A stretch of 64,000 bases of DNA from Candidatus Binatia bacterium (GTDB lineage Bacteria > Desulfobacterota > Binatia > HRBIN30). Each line of letters opens with the position of its first letter. Positions within the stretch are counted from its first letter, which is position 1. The DNA is taken from assembly GCA_937925685.1 (NCBI GenBank), contig CALAMI010000002.1:186001-250000 (forward strand), given 5' to 3'. Of this stretch, positions 9,380-18,366 are shown in pieces. Position numbers and translations under genes: made by a program. Below the pieces are notes generated by a model. It made no database searches and was not told where the DNA came from. It saw nothing but the letters and a program-made list of their open reading frames with translations.

Positions 9380-10521
9380 CCGAGCTTCTCCTGGAAACGG
9401 CTGGCGCTAAGCCATACGATGCCGGCGGAAAACGCTGCCAACAGGAGAGCTTGCGGCCAAAGAACCTCGAGGCCAACGCCCTTGAGATAGATCCCGCGAA
9501 TGGCCGTGACGAAATAGCGGCCCGGGAAGAAATACGAAAGAACGCGGATCCCCACCGGCATGTGCTCCAAAGGGAAGACGAATCCCGACAGCAAAACTGC
9601 CGGCAATAAGGAGATAAAGATTGCCGCCAGCATGGCTGACTGCATGGTGTCAGCAATCGTGGAAACGAAGACTCCGGTGCCGAGGGAGGCGGTCAAATAG
9701 AGCACGGAGAAGACGGCAAGCTCCCATAAGCTTCCTTTGATGGGTACGCCGAAGACGAAGTACCCAGCCGTAATCACGATGGTAAGGTCGAGCAACGCGA
9801 TGAGGACGTAGGGTACAATTTTCCCGATCATCAATTCCAACGGGCGAATGGGGGACACTAGCACCTGCTCGATGGTTCCCCGTTCCTTTTCCTTGACGAT
9901 GCTCAAGGCGGTCAGAATGGCGCCCACGATCATCATGATGACGGCGATGATCCCAGGGACGATAAAGTTCACGCTTTGAAGTTCCGGGTTGTACCACACA
10001 CGGCTCGCTACACGGATCCCCATGTCTGTCTGTGGCCGCTCCACCACAGTGGCCTCGAGCCGGGCACCGAACGTTGCGACCATGGCGAGGAGGTAACTTT
10101 GCGCTATCGTGGCCGTGTTCGAATCGGTGCCGTCGAACAAGGCCTGAAGAGTGACAGACTCCCCGGCCCGCGCTCGGCGCGCAAAATCGGGCGGAATGAC
10201 AAGGGCGGCTTGGCTCGCTCCTGTGGTCAGGTCTCGCTCTACATCGCTGTAACGCTCGCCTTGGCGAACAAGCTGAAAGTACCCGGACTGGACCATCTGC
10301 TCGATGAGCAAGCGGCTGTAGCTGCTACGATCGTAGTCGAGTACCGTTAGGGGAACGTTGTTGATATCGTAGCGGATGCCGTAGCCGTAGAGGAGCAACA
10401 TGCTCACGGGCCACAGGAACGTCAGCAACAAGCTGCGGCGATCGCGCAGAACGTCGGTAAACTCTCTTCGCATGATGGCACGGATGGTGCGGCGCGAGAG
10501 GCGATAGCGCGCGGCAATCAT
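9376..10521 (-). CDS. ABC-2 type transporter permease (upstream copy)
   Basis: The product has 381 residues, with the same layout as its neighbour: an N-terminal helix, a large periplasmic domain with LDYDRSSYSR early in it, and a C-terminal helix cluster. It also has the coupling motif EKERGTIEQVLVSPI. Both ends overlap adjacent genes by 4 bp (start inside the ATPase stop, stop inside the next permease start), showing translational coupling. The two permeases are clear paralogues and probably form a heterodimer. No HlyD-type adaptor, often found with this family, is encoded next to them. Confidence 0.88.
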   Translation of the reverse strand: MIAARYRLSRRTIRAIMRREFTDVLRDRRSLLLTFLWPVSMLLLYGYGIRYDINNVPLTVLDYDRSSYSRLLIEQMVQSGYFQLVRQGERYSDVERDLTTGASQAALVIPPDFARRARAGESVTLQALFDGTDSNTATIAQSYLLAMVATFGARLEATVVERPQTDMGIRVASRVWYNPELQSVNFIVPGIIAVIMMIVGAILTALSIVKEKERGTIEQVLVSPIRPLELMIGKIVPYVLIALLDLTIVITAGYFVFGVPIKGSLWELAVFSVLYLTASLGTGVFVSTIADTMQSAMLAAIFISLLPAVLLSGFVFPLEHMPVGIRVLSYFFPGRYFVTAIRGIYLKGVGLEVLWPQALLLAAFSAGIVWLSASRFQEKLG

Positions 10522-11465
10522 CGCTCTTGAACTCCACTTTGTTCGATAATGGCCACGAAGGCATCCTCGAGGGATGGGTCGATACGATCCACTTTGGTCA
10601 CCACGATGCCACGCTGGCCCAAGAGAACTGGCAGTTGCTGCTTGGCTAAATCGGCGTCAGCGACAGTGACGTGGAGTCGGTCGCCGAAAATGGCAACGCC
10701 GAGGACCCCAGGTGCCTGCTTCACCAGGGCGTACGCAGTCATGAGTTCCGAGGGGCTCAGCTCCAACAGGGCGTGGGGGACATGTTGCGATTTGAGTTGC
10801 GCCGGACTGCCACAGGCCACAACCTTGCCGGCATAAATCAGCGCCAGTTCGTCACAGTGCTCGGCCTCGTCCATGTAATGCGTGGTGACGAACACGGTTA
10901 CCCCTCGTTCGGAGATTTCCGCAATCATCTCCCAAAAGCGCCGCCGCGACAATGGGTCGACCCCGGAAGTCGGCTCATCGAGAAACAACAACGGCGGCTC
11001 GTGGAGGATCGCGCAACCGAGAGCGAGCCGTTGCCGCCAGCCAGCCGCCAGGTCGCGAGTGAGCACATGTTCGCGGCCGAGCAGCCCGGCCATTTCTAAC
11101 GCCCAGGCGATGCGCCGCCGCCGTTGAGCTCCGTGAACGTTGTACACCCCAGCGAAAAACTGCAGGTTTTCTTCGACGGTCAGGTCCTCGTAGAGCGAGA
11201 ATTTTTGCGACATGTACCCTAACCGGCTTTTGAGCGCTTCGCTTTCGCGCCACAAATCGAAGCCACCAACCGTGCCGCTTCCCGCAGTGGGCCGCAAGAT
11301 TCCGCAAAGCATGCGGATGGTGGTCGATTTCCCAGCGCCGTTGGGCCCGAGGAAACCGAACACCAACCCTCTCCGGACCCGCAAATCGATGTGGTCGACT
11401 GCGACGAAGTGATCGAAGGTCCGCGTCAGCCCTCGCACGTCGACGGCAAATTCGAGCTCACTCAC
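10518..11465 (-). CDS. ABC transporter ATP-binding protein
   Basis: I choose the GTG at 11465, preceded by GGGAG at five bases; a GTG 21 bases earlier lacks this. The product has 315 residues. It has a Walker A (GPNGAGKST, about 38-46), a degenerate signature region (TRDLAAGWRQRLAL, where LSGGQ is usual), Walker B (LLFLDEPTSGVDP) and a switch His (VTTHYMDEAEHCD). The C-terminal 80 residues form the extension seen in YbhF/DrrA-type ATPases. It powers the two downstream permeases. The altered LSGGQ (AAGWRQ) is a common variant in this subfamily. Confidence 0.9.
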   Translation of the reverse strand: MSELEFAVDVRGLTRTFDHFVAVDHIDLRVRRGLVFGFLGPNGAGKSTTIRMLCGILRPTAGSGTVGGFDLWRESEALKSRLGYMSQKFSLYEDLTVEENLQFFAGVYNVHGAQRRRRIAWALEMAGLLGREHVLTRDLAAGWRQRLALGCAILHEPPLLFLDEPTSGVDPLSRRRFWEMIAEISERGVTVFVTTHYMDEAEHCDELALIYAGKVVACGSPAQLKSQHVPHALLELSPSELMTAYALVKQAPGVLGVAIFGDRLHVTVADADLAKQQLPVLLGQRGIVVTKVDRIDPSLEDAFVAIIEQSGVQER

Positions 11466-11571
11466 GGCATCTCCCGATGATCCCACTGTTCAGCGAACGG
11501 ATCGCTTGCTTTGCGCAACGAACCCTGCCTGCTATGCGACGCGATAATTCCATGGTTCGGGAGGTTTCGAT

Positions 11572-12150
11572 ATGGTGCGCTGGCTGTTGGCTGTGGCCCT
11601 GGCGGCGTCTTTGCTCCCCGCGCGTTCGCGGGCCGAGGAGGCGAAACATACAATGGTGCTCGTGAAAACGTCCATGGGAGATCTCAAAATCGAATTGTTC
11701 GACGACCAAGCTCCACTGACGGTGAAAAACTTCTTGGCTTACGTCAACGACCGCTTTTACGATGGTACGATTTTCCACCGGGTGATCCCCAACTTCATGA
11801 TTCAAGGTGGAGGCTACGACAAGGACCTCCAGCAAAAACCGACGAAAGCACCGATCAAGAACGAGGCGAAAAACGGCCTGAAGAACGTGGTGGGCACGAT
11901 TGCCATGGCTCGCACCGGTGTCATCGATAGTGCCACGTCGCAGTTCTTCATCAATGTGAAGGATAACGCCTTTCTCGATCATCGCGACGAGACTCCGGGT
12001 GGTTATGGCTATGCCGTTTTCGGTAAGGTCGTCGAGGGCATGGACGTTGTTCTCAAGATTGCCGAAGTGCCGACCCAGCGTGTGGGGATGCACGAGGCGG
12101 TTCCCAAAGAGCCCGTGGTGATCCACTCCATTCGCGTGATCGGGAAGTGA
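11572..12150 (+). CDS. Periplasmic cyclophilin-type peptidyl-prolyl isomerase
   Basis: The product has 192 residues with a signal peptide (about 1-21, cleavage near SRA). The cyclophilin fold that follows contains FHRVIPNFMIQGG, including the catalytic Arg, and MARTG and SQFFINV. It catalyses cis/trans isomerisation of prolyl bonds and, with this leader, should act in the periplasm as a folding helper like PpiA. The stop overlaps the GTG start of the downstream HAD gene, so the two are co-translated. Confidence 0.93.
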   Translation: MVRWLLAVALAASLLPARSRAEEAKHTMVLVKTSMGDLKIELFDDQAPLTVKNFLAYVNDRFYDGTIFHRVIPNFMIQGGGYDKDLQQKPTKAPIKNEAKNGLKNVVGTIAMARTGVIDSATSQFFINVKDNAFLDHRDETPGGYGYAVFGKVVEGMDVVLKIAEVPTQRVGMHEAVPKEPVVIHSIRVIGK

Positions 12151-12827
12151 CCACGCTCGGGCAAAACAAGCGCGCTGCCGTGGTGTTCGACCTTGACGGC
12201 GTGCTCGTGGACTCCGAGGAGCTCCATTATCGTGCTTACAGCGAGGTGCTCGCCGCGTTTGGCGTCGTCATCGGAAGGCGAGAGTACGCCGAACACTGGA
12301 TCGGCGCTGGGCATGGTCCGGAGCACGTAGTAGAAAGGTACGCGTTACCCCTCAGCCCTGCCGAGCTGCGCTCCCGGAAAGCACCGATTTATCGCCGCTT
12401 GTTGGAATCCGGCGTTCCGCCGATGCCGGGAGCCGACGTTGTCGTTGCGCAGCTTTCTCGCCAGTTTGCCCTGGGAATTGCCACGAACTCGAGCCGGTCT
12501 GACGTCAACTGGATTTTGAACCGCTTTGGCTGGCAACGTTATTTCGACGCCGTCATTGCTCGCGAGGATTATCGGGAGGCTAAACCCGCTCCGGATGCGT
12601 ACTTGGCCGCGCAAGCTGCCTTGGCGGTGCCGCCCGAGGGTTGCCTCGTCGTCGAAGACTCACCCCGGGGCGTTCTAGCCGCTCGCTCGGCAGGCTTGCG
12701 GGTGGTGGTCGTACCCAATGCATTTACTCGCATCTGCACCTTTCCCGACGGAACGGAAATAGTCGAAGGCTTGTCGGTGATCACTCCCTCGTTCGTGCGA
12801 CAGCGCCTGCCACTAGGGCAACCTTGA
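12147..12827 (+). CDS. HAD-family phosphatase/beta-phosphoglucomutase-like
   Basis: The product has 226 residues. It starts at a GTG that overlaps the cyclophilin stop (GTGA). Motif I is FDLDGVLVDSEE with the nucleophile Asp near residue 14, motif II is ATNSSR, and motif IV is VVEDSPRG. A helical cap lies between residues 20 and 90. This is the subfamily of beta-phosphoglucomutase, phosphoglycolate phosphatase and 2-deoxyglucose-6-P phosphatase. The exact substrate, a small sugar phosphate, cannot be decided. Confidence 0.88.
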   Translation: MTTLGQNKRAAVVFDLDGVLVDSEELHYRAYSEVLAAFGVVIGRREYAEHWIGAGHGPEHVVERYALPLSPAELRSRKAPIYRRLLESGVPPMPGADVVVAQLSRQFALGIATNSSRSDVNWILNRFGWQRYFDAVIAREDYREAKPAPDAYLAAQAALAVPPEGCLVVEDSPRGVLAARSAGLRVVVVPNAFTRICTFPDGTEIVEGLSVITPSFVRQRLPLGQP

Positions 12828-12921
12828 GGAAGCTTTCCACGAAACACCGATGTGGCTAGCAAGCAATCGCCCTTAGCGATAATCACAGAAGGAAAGCGGC
12901 GCCTCGACGCCACCCCGTGCA

Positions 12922-13947
12922 ATGACAGCGACGCTTGTTTCTCCTCGCTTGCTTCGCGCTTTACTGAGTTTGTTGGCGTTGACCCTGATGCACTGCCAAC
13001 CCGAGCCGCGCCGCCTTCCCTATATTCCACCGAAATTGGAAAATTGGCCCCAACCTTACCGCGGTGTTCCTGGCCTGGCTGCGCACGTCATCGTTACCGG
13101 GTTCGTCGAGCTGCCGCAGTCCTGGGTGTATCGGGGCGGATCCTGGTTTCGTACGGCTCAATTGCCAGTCTTGGTGCTTGTCTTGCAACATCCCAGTAAG
13201 GGAGTGGTTCTCGTGGACACGGGCTTGCCGCAGGAGGTGAGCAGCAAACAGGTTTGGCCTCGGCTGTTTTTCTTCCCCAACGAAGGCTTCGTGACCATAC
13301 GGGCAAACGACGCGTTGCCGCAGCGTTTGCAACGAGCGGGTATTCGCCGAGAGGCTGTGCGCTGGGTGGTGCAGACAAACTTGCGATCCGTGCGCACCGG
13401 CTCCTTGGGGGAGTTTCCCCAGGCAAAGGTGGTCGCCACCCGGTCAGAGTTCGATCATGCCTCGCGCGGCGGGGGCACAGGCTACGCACCGGAACTGTGG
13501 TCCAGTGTCCGCAACTGGCATTGGATTGACTTTGCCGATAGCCAGCCTCTGGGCACATTCCCTCGTGCTGTCGACCTGCTCGGTGACCGCAGTATTTTTG
13601 TCATCGAGGGGGGTGGTCCAACGCCGGGTACCGTGCTCGTCTTGGCCCGTTTGCCCGAGCGCGCCTTGCTCTGGGCGAGCGACGTGGTCCTGACGCGAGA
13701 AGGGTTACGCGCGGGTGCAGAGCCACAGGGCCTTTGGGACGGTAACCAGTGGTGGCTGAAATTTTGGCAGGTCAAGCGGATGCGCGATTTGGCGCCCGAA
13801 GTGGAGGTACTGCCAGCATTCGACACCAGTGTCTACCAAGGCAAAACAGTGCCGGCGAAATTGCATCCGCTGCCGACCCCCGCCAATAGCCCGCGCGAGC
13901 GACCGACGCCGAACCGTTGGGAACGCATCTTGCCACGCCCGTGGTGA
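12922..13947 (+). CDS. Metallo-beta-lactamase-fold protein lacking metal ligands
   Basis: The product has 341 residues with an N-terminal hydrophobic leader; the sequence TLMHC gives an imperfect lipobox. The fold of lactonase-like MBL enzymes can be followed: VVLVDTGLP, then TNLRSVRTGSLGEFP where active homologues have T-H-x-H-x-D-H-x-G, then VVATRSEFDHA, then EGGGPTPGTVLVL in place of GHTPGH, and WASDVV for the later Asp region. All the metal-binding His residues of the first motif and the downstream His are gone, while the scaffold is kept. It is therefore probably a non-catalytic exported protein. It is convergent with a small Cys-rich protein gene. Confidence 0.7.
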   Translation: MTATLVSPRLLRALLSLLALTLMHCQPEPRRLPYIPPKLENWPQPYRGVPGLAAHVIVTGFVELPQSWVYRGGSWFRTAQLPVLVLVLQHPSKGVVLVDTGLPQEVSSKQVWPRLFFFPNEGFVTIRANDALPQRLQRAGIRREAVRWVVQTNLRSVRTGSLGEFPQAKVVATRSEFDHASRGGGTGYAPELWSSVRNWHWIDFADSQPLGTFPRAVDLLGDRSIFVIEGGGPTPGTVLVLARLPERALLWASDVVLTREGLRAGAEPQGLWDGNQWWLKFWQVKRMRDLAPEVEVLPAFDTSVYQGKTVPAKLHPLPTPANSPRERPTPNRWERILPRPW

Positions 13948-13962
13948 ATGCGCGCCCGGAGA

Positions 13963-14241
13963 TCAGTTGCTTTGCTGCCTGGCCTGCTTGCAAGGACAGC
14001 CGCCAGACTTTTCGCCTTGGCCGACATGGCTGCCGTGGTCCTTCGCCTCCCCTGGAGCACTCGCTTGCGCCCTCGCAGCAGTGCACGCGCCGCAACAACC
14101 TCCGTTGGGCATGCAGCCTGCGGGAGCTGACTGAGCTTCCTCGGCGACTGGAGCGGGGGCTGTGGTCGAGCCCTCTTCCGCGTGTACGGGGAAGGCGAGT
14201 AAGGCATAGGAAATTAGGGCCAGGAACGTGAACGTCTTCAC
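13963..14241 (-). CDS. Small exported Cys-rich protein
   Basis: I choose the GTG at 14241, preceded by a strong GGAGG at about five bases. The product has 92 residues with a signal peptide (about 1-20, cleavage near VHA). The mature part has an Ala/Pro/Glu-rich linker, a cluster GCMPNGGCCGACTA, a His-containing DHGSH, and GGCPCKQ. Six cysteines in about 50 residues plus His suggest metal binding or disulfides in the periplasm. No family was recognised. It is divergent from the GH31 gene. Confidence 0.65.
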   Translation of the reverse strand: MKTFTFLALISYALLAFPVHAEEGSTTAPAPVAEEAQSAPAGCMPNGGCCGACTAARAQASAPGEAKDHGSHVGQGEKSGGCPCKQARQQSN

Positions 14242-14619
14242 GAAACCTCCTTTTGACGACCGTTCGAGGTTACCCTGGGCGCTGCCTTCGTGCAACCGAC
14301 GAAGAGACACTCGTGGAAGCGATCACCCCGGCGTAACGGTTCCCTTCATGGGCCTCGCCGATAGCCGTGGTAGGCGAAGCAACATCGGTGTCCTCCGCCG
14401 TGGCGCTCGCACCAAGTCCCTCACCGGCATACCGACGTGCACTCCGACTCGGATCACAGCAGCTGCACCCAAGCCTGTCCTTTAGCTGGTACTGGCTCCC
14501 TGTGCTGAATTGGCGTTAGCCAGGCACCGAGGAATTCCTCGTCGCGGGCTTGCATATGCTTGGGCACAGCTTGTTCCGGATTGCTTGCGGAGCGCGTATT
14601 TAGGAAGCTTGCGGCTGTC
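14242..14619. other. Divergent intergenic region
   Basis: This is 378 bases between the Cys-rich protein (leftward) and the GH31 lipoprotein (rightward). Promoters for both should lie here. Only the GGAGG ribosome-binding site of the leftward gene (near 14246-14252) is clear; no operator or RNA is recognised. Confidence 0.4.
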
Positions 14620-16806
14620 ATGCGCTGGCAAGTTTTCTTGGGCATATTGGCATGCCTTGCCGTCTCCGGTTGCGCCGACGATGGGGAATTCGCCGGGGGT
14701 GCCACGGCCAAAGTGTCGGTTGGTTCAGCAGCGGTCACGGTGGCATCGCCCGTGCTGGCCGTAACCACGCAGAGAAACCCTTGGCGCGTGGAGTTCACGG
14801 CACGGGACCGCACCCGACACCTTACGCGCACCAGCACACAGGGAGGTCTTTTTTATCGCCGTGAGGGCAGCGGAGGGCAGGTTACCGCCGTCCGTGGCGT
14901 TGTAACGGAACCCCATGGTGTGCGCTTCACCGTCGAGACGAGCGAGGGGGAGCGGGGCTCAGTGACGGTTTCGTTCGTAACGGAACGTACCGTGCGCTTA
15001 GAGTTCGTCCCACCACGGGCAGCGGAAACCACCGCCTTGGGGGCAAGCTGGGAGAGCCCGAGCGATGAGCGTATTTACGGCCTGACGGAGCGCTTGCGGG
15101 ATTCGCCGCTTTTGCTTCCCGGCGTGGTGGACGTGCCCGAGGAAGAGGTGAGACCGCGCGAAGTTGGCTCGCTCGATCGCCGCGGTGAGATGGTCGAAAT
15201 GTTCATCCGACCGACCATCGCACTGTACGCGCCCTTCTATCAAAGCTCGCGTGGATACGGGTTGAGCGTGGAAGGCACGATGCCCGGCGTATACGATCTC
15301 GCGGCTACGGAGCCGAACACGCTGTCGTTTGTCTTCGAAAGCGGCAGCCGCCCAGAAAACCAACGTCTCACGCTGTTGGTGTTCTACGGTCCGGAGTTCA
15401 CCACCATTCTCGACGAGTACACACGACTGACAGGGCGACCGCTGGTTCCGCCTGCCTGGGCTTTCTTGCACTGGCGTTGGCGCGATGAACTGCCCATCGC
15501 GCCTGCGGCGGAGCTCGACGGAATACCCATCAACGCTGCGGTGGCCGAGGATGTTTCCATGTACGAGCAGTTGGGAATCCCTGCAGGAGTGTACTTGCTG
15601 GACCGCCCGGCTTTACAGGGCAACTTTGGCTTTGCTCGCTTCGCGTGGGACGAAGAACGGTTGCCGAACGCTCGCTTCATGCTGGAGGCCCTGCGCCGCC
15701 GCGGGTACCGATTGGTGACGTGGAGTGCAGCGTGGGTGTGCGGTAGTGCTCCCGGCGACAACGGCTACGAAGCACAACAGTTAGGTTTTATCGCTCCCAT
15801 GCGACGGACGGGGCCACCGTTTTGCGATGATGTCCGCGGCCGAAGTTTCGTTCTCGACGTGACCAACGCCGCCGCGCGCCAGTGGTTCGAGGAGCGTTTA
15901 GCGCGTTTTTTGCACGACGAAGGTCTCGACGGCATCAAGCTCGATCGCGGCGAGGAACACATCCCGTCGCAACCTGCAGACATTTGGGCAGATGGCCGCT
16001 CGGGCCGGGAGGTGCACAACGACTACGTGGTGCTGCAGACCCGGATGCATCGCGAGGCACTGGACCTTGCTCGGCCAGATGGCAACTATGTTTTGATCAC
16101 CCGCTCCGGCTACACCGGAACACAGGCGGATTCCATCGTGTGGGGTGGGGACACCGCGGGAAGCGAGGATTTTGGCGAGGGCCCGGGAACGGATTTGGGT
16201 TTGCGCAGCGCCATCATCTCTCAACAACGTGCCGCGTTCCTCGGCTTTCCGATTTGGGGCTCGGACACGGGCGGGTATTACCAGTTCAAAGATCGAGAGG
16301 TTTTTGCGCGCTGGATCGAATTCAGCGCCTTTTCCGGTGTGATGGAGATCGGTGGAAAAGGTTCTCATGCTCCGTGGGACATGCCCACCGAACCGCGGTA
16401 CGATGCCGAGATGGTCGAGGTTTACCGGCGCTACGCCCGTTTGCGTCATGCGTTGCAGTCCTACATCGTGGCTGCCGCCCGCGACGCCCGCCGGGGTATG
16501 CCCCTGGTACGCCCGATGATTTTTCTGGACCCAGAAGACAAGGAACTCGAGGACCGTTGGGATCAGTACCTGTTCGGGCCCGATCTCATGGTGGCTCCGG
16601 TATGGCGGGTCGGGCAAAGGGAGCGGTTGGTGTACTTTCCCCGCGGTCGCTGGCGAAATTTTTGGAACGATCGCGAAGTCTTCGAGGGACCTGCACAGGT
16701 GACTTTTCCCGTTCCACTGGACACCATTTTGGTATTTCTCCGTGACAAGGCCCCGCATCCGTTGCGAAGCCCGCTCGTAGGGCAAACGAGTACCACAGCG
16801 AGGTAG
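14620..16806 (+). CDS. Glycoside hydrolase family 31 lipoprotein
   Basis: I place the start at 14620 because the leader from there is a good lipoprotein signal ending in AVSGC; an ATG 60 bases earlier would add a non-leader extension. The product has 728 residues. The N-terminal beta-sandwich (about 40-260) is followed by the GH31 barrel. IKLDRGE (Asp about 442) fits the nucleophile, and ITRSGYTGTQ plus WGGDTAGS (Asp about 510) fits the acid/base region. A C-terminal beta domain follows. Family members cleave alpha-glycosidic bonds (glucosides, xylosides, sulfoquinovosides); the specificity is unknown. Lipid anchoring suggests action at the cell surface or in the periplasm. Confidence 0.88.
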   Translation: MRWQVFLGILACLAVSGCADDGEFAGGATAKVSVGSAAVTVASPVLAVTTQRNPWRVEFTARDRTRHLTRTSTQGGLFYRREGSGGQVTAVRGVVTEPHGVRFTVETSEGERGSVTVSFVTERTVRLEFVPPRAAETTALGASWESPSDERIYGLTERLRDSPLLLPGVVDVPEEEVRPREVGSLDRRGEMVEMFIRPTIALYAPFYQSSRGYGLSVEGTMPGVYDLAATEPNTLSFVFESGSRPENQRLTLLVFYGPEFTTILDEYTRLTGRPLVPPAWAFLHWRWRDELPIAPAAELDGIPINAAVAEDVSMYEQLGIPAGVYLLDRPALQGNFGFARFAWDEERLPNARFMLEALRRRGYRLVTWSAAWVCGSAPGDNGYEAQQLGFIAPMRRTGPPFCDDVRGRSFVLDVTNAAARQWFEERLARFLHDEGLDGIKLDRGEEHIPSQPADIWADGRSGREVHNDYVVLQTRMHREALDLARPDGNYVLITRSGYTGTQADSIVWGGDTAGSEDFGEGPGTDLGLRSAIISQQRAAFLGFPIWGSDTGGYYQFKDREVFARWIEFSAFSGVMEIGGKGSHAPWDMPTEPRYDAEMVEVYRRYARLRHALQSYIVAAARDARRGMPLVRPMIFLDPEDKELEDRWDQYLFGPDLMVAPVWRVGQRERLVYFPRGRWRNFWNDREVFEGPAQVTFPVPLDTILVFLRDKAPHPLRSPLVGQTSTTAR

Positions 16807-17399
16807 GCGCGCGTCCTCTGGCCTTTCACCGCGAGGGCACATACTCGGTTTCGGGTGCCGGATCGTTGGGAAGTCGTTGCCGGGGCCACGCACAGAAATG
16901 TTTTCGCCGCCGTCGTTTGCTCTTTGCATATCGCGGGCTACGGTAAAGGTTGCGCAACGGTCGCTTCCCGGCATCATCGCGCAAGCGATTACTAGCCAGA
17001 CGGAAACAGGCTGTGTGTCAAGAGTTGTTTGGTCACCCACGAGATTGGTGAAAACCGTCTACGGTTTTCCACACCACCGATACGATGAAAAGTCAGCCGT
17101 CGAATAGATGGTGCGTTGTTGTGTCCCACACAGCGGAGAAGCGATGGCCGAATATATCAATCGTCAGGTGTCTACCCACTGACAGATAGCCCATGATCTT
17201 GTGTGTGCCGGCGCGACTTTTTGGCTGAGGAGGGTTCTACAGCTGAATGTGGCGTCAAGCTTCGCAGCACGCGCTGCAGGCCGAGTGGCTTTCATCGCAA
17301 AAAGCACTGCGACCAGGCTGACCGCCATTGCGCTGCCTTGCCACGGGACCATGGGGCTGTCGCTCGGCTGAGCACCGAACAAACAACGGGAGGTGTGGT
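16807..17399. other. Long intergenic region, nothing recognised
   Basis: This is 593 bases between the GH31 gene and a small lipoprotein gene. Short open frames here have no ribosome-binding site or recognisable product. A GGGAGG site at its right end belongs to the next gene. No RNA or repeat was identified. Confidence 0.4.
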
Positions 17400-18104
17400 A
17401 TGGCCAACGTAACCAAGGCGCGAGGGGCACAGTGGATTGAATGGATCCTCGTTTTCTCGCTCGTTGTTGGGATCTGCGGCTGTGTGGAGCTACTTGTCAC
17501 AGGCCAGCCCGCTCGAACGGGAGCCGAACAACCGGACGAGGCGTTTGTGTCCCCAGACCTGAAATTCGAGGAAATTTCTAGCGTCGCGATATTCCCGTTC
17601 CTCCCCGTTAGAGACGAGAACGATCAGTGGGCCGACCTACTGAATGACAGCTTCGCGGGTGAGGTCCAGAGCCGCCAAGAAAACGCGTGTAGAGTCCACG
17701 TGCACCGGCAGCTTCTCGATTACATTAGCCAAAGCGGCTTGGGTCAAGGTTACAAACAACTGCAAGCCGACCATAACAGTTCCCCTATGGGCTTACTGGT
17801 CCTCACACCTTCGACCGTGCAGTTTTTCAGGACGCTTCACCAAAAACATGGGGTGGATGCGTTTTTGATCGGGTCTTACCAAATAGGCACCCGCGTGGAG
17901 CAACGAGTCAATTGCAGTACGGGGCAAATCGATTTTACCAGAATTCCTGAATATACGGTCCGGGTCGCTCTTTACTCCGTGAAAGCGAATGAGGTTTGGT
18001 GGCGTGCGAAAATCACGAGGGCTGGTAACATGAACCAGGTAGCGAGGGTTGTGAGTGCAAGCCTTGCAGCAAATATCGGCAAGGGCCGTTTGCGGAACCT
18101 ATGA
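17400..18104 (+). CDS. Hypothetical lipoprotein
   Basis: I choose the ATG at 17400, with GGGAGG upstream. The product has 234 residues. A hydrophobic leader ends in GICGC, giving a lipobox. The mature part begins with a beta-strand (SSVAIFPFLPV) like the GNA1162/CsgG-type lipoproteins that start with a conserved IAVLPF-like strand. It continues as an alpha/beta domain with DAFLIGSYQIGT and ends in a strand with VWWRAKI. The likeness to that family is weak, and its role is unknown. Confidence 0.65.
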   Translation: MANVTKARGAQWIEWILVFSLVVGICGCVELLVTGQPARTGAEQPDEAFVSPDLKFEEISSVAIFPFLPVRDENDQWADLLNDSFAGEVQSRQENACRVHVHRQLLDYISQSGLGQGYKQLQADHNSSPMGLLVLTPSTVQFFRTLHQKHGVDAFLIGSYQIGTRVEQRVNCSTGQIDFTRIPEYTVRVALYSVKANEVWWRAKITRAGNMNQVARVVSASLAANIGKGRLRNL

Positions 18105-18366
18105 GAGACAGTTCGAAGGCGCCAGCGAAAAGCCACGAAGCGCCAGCCGAACGGTAGTGTCCAAAAGGCGGCATTTGACCCGGCGGGCTGACGAGAGCCA
18201 CGCCAACGTTGATTCCTGAGAGGCTGATTTTTACTGATCAGTTTCTCCTTGATGCCAGATCCGAGGCCACGGTTCACCAGCCGCGGCTAAGCAAGTAAAC
18301 GAGGCCCTTGGCCTAAAGTCGTCGGTGCGCCTTGGCGGTCAGGGCGCGGTGCTGCGCGCAACGCCG

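Noticed and set aside
14797-16100. Several antisense frames inside the GH31 gene
   Set aside because: They are shadows; the plus frame carries the GH31 motifs.
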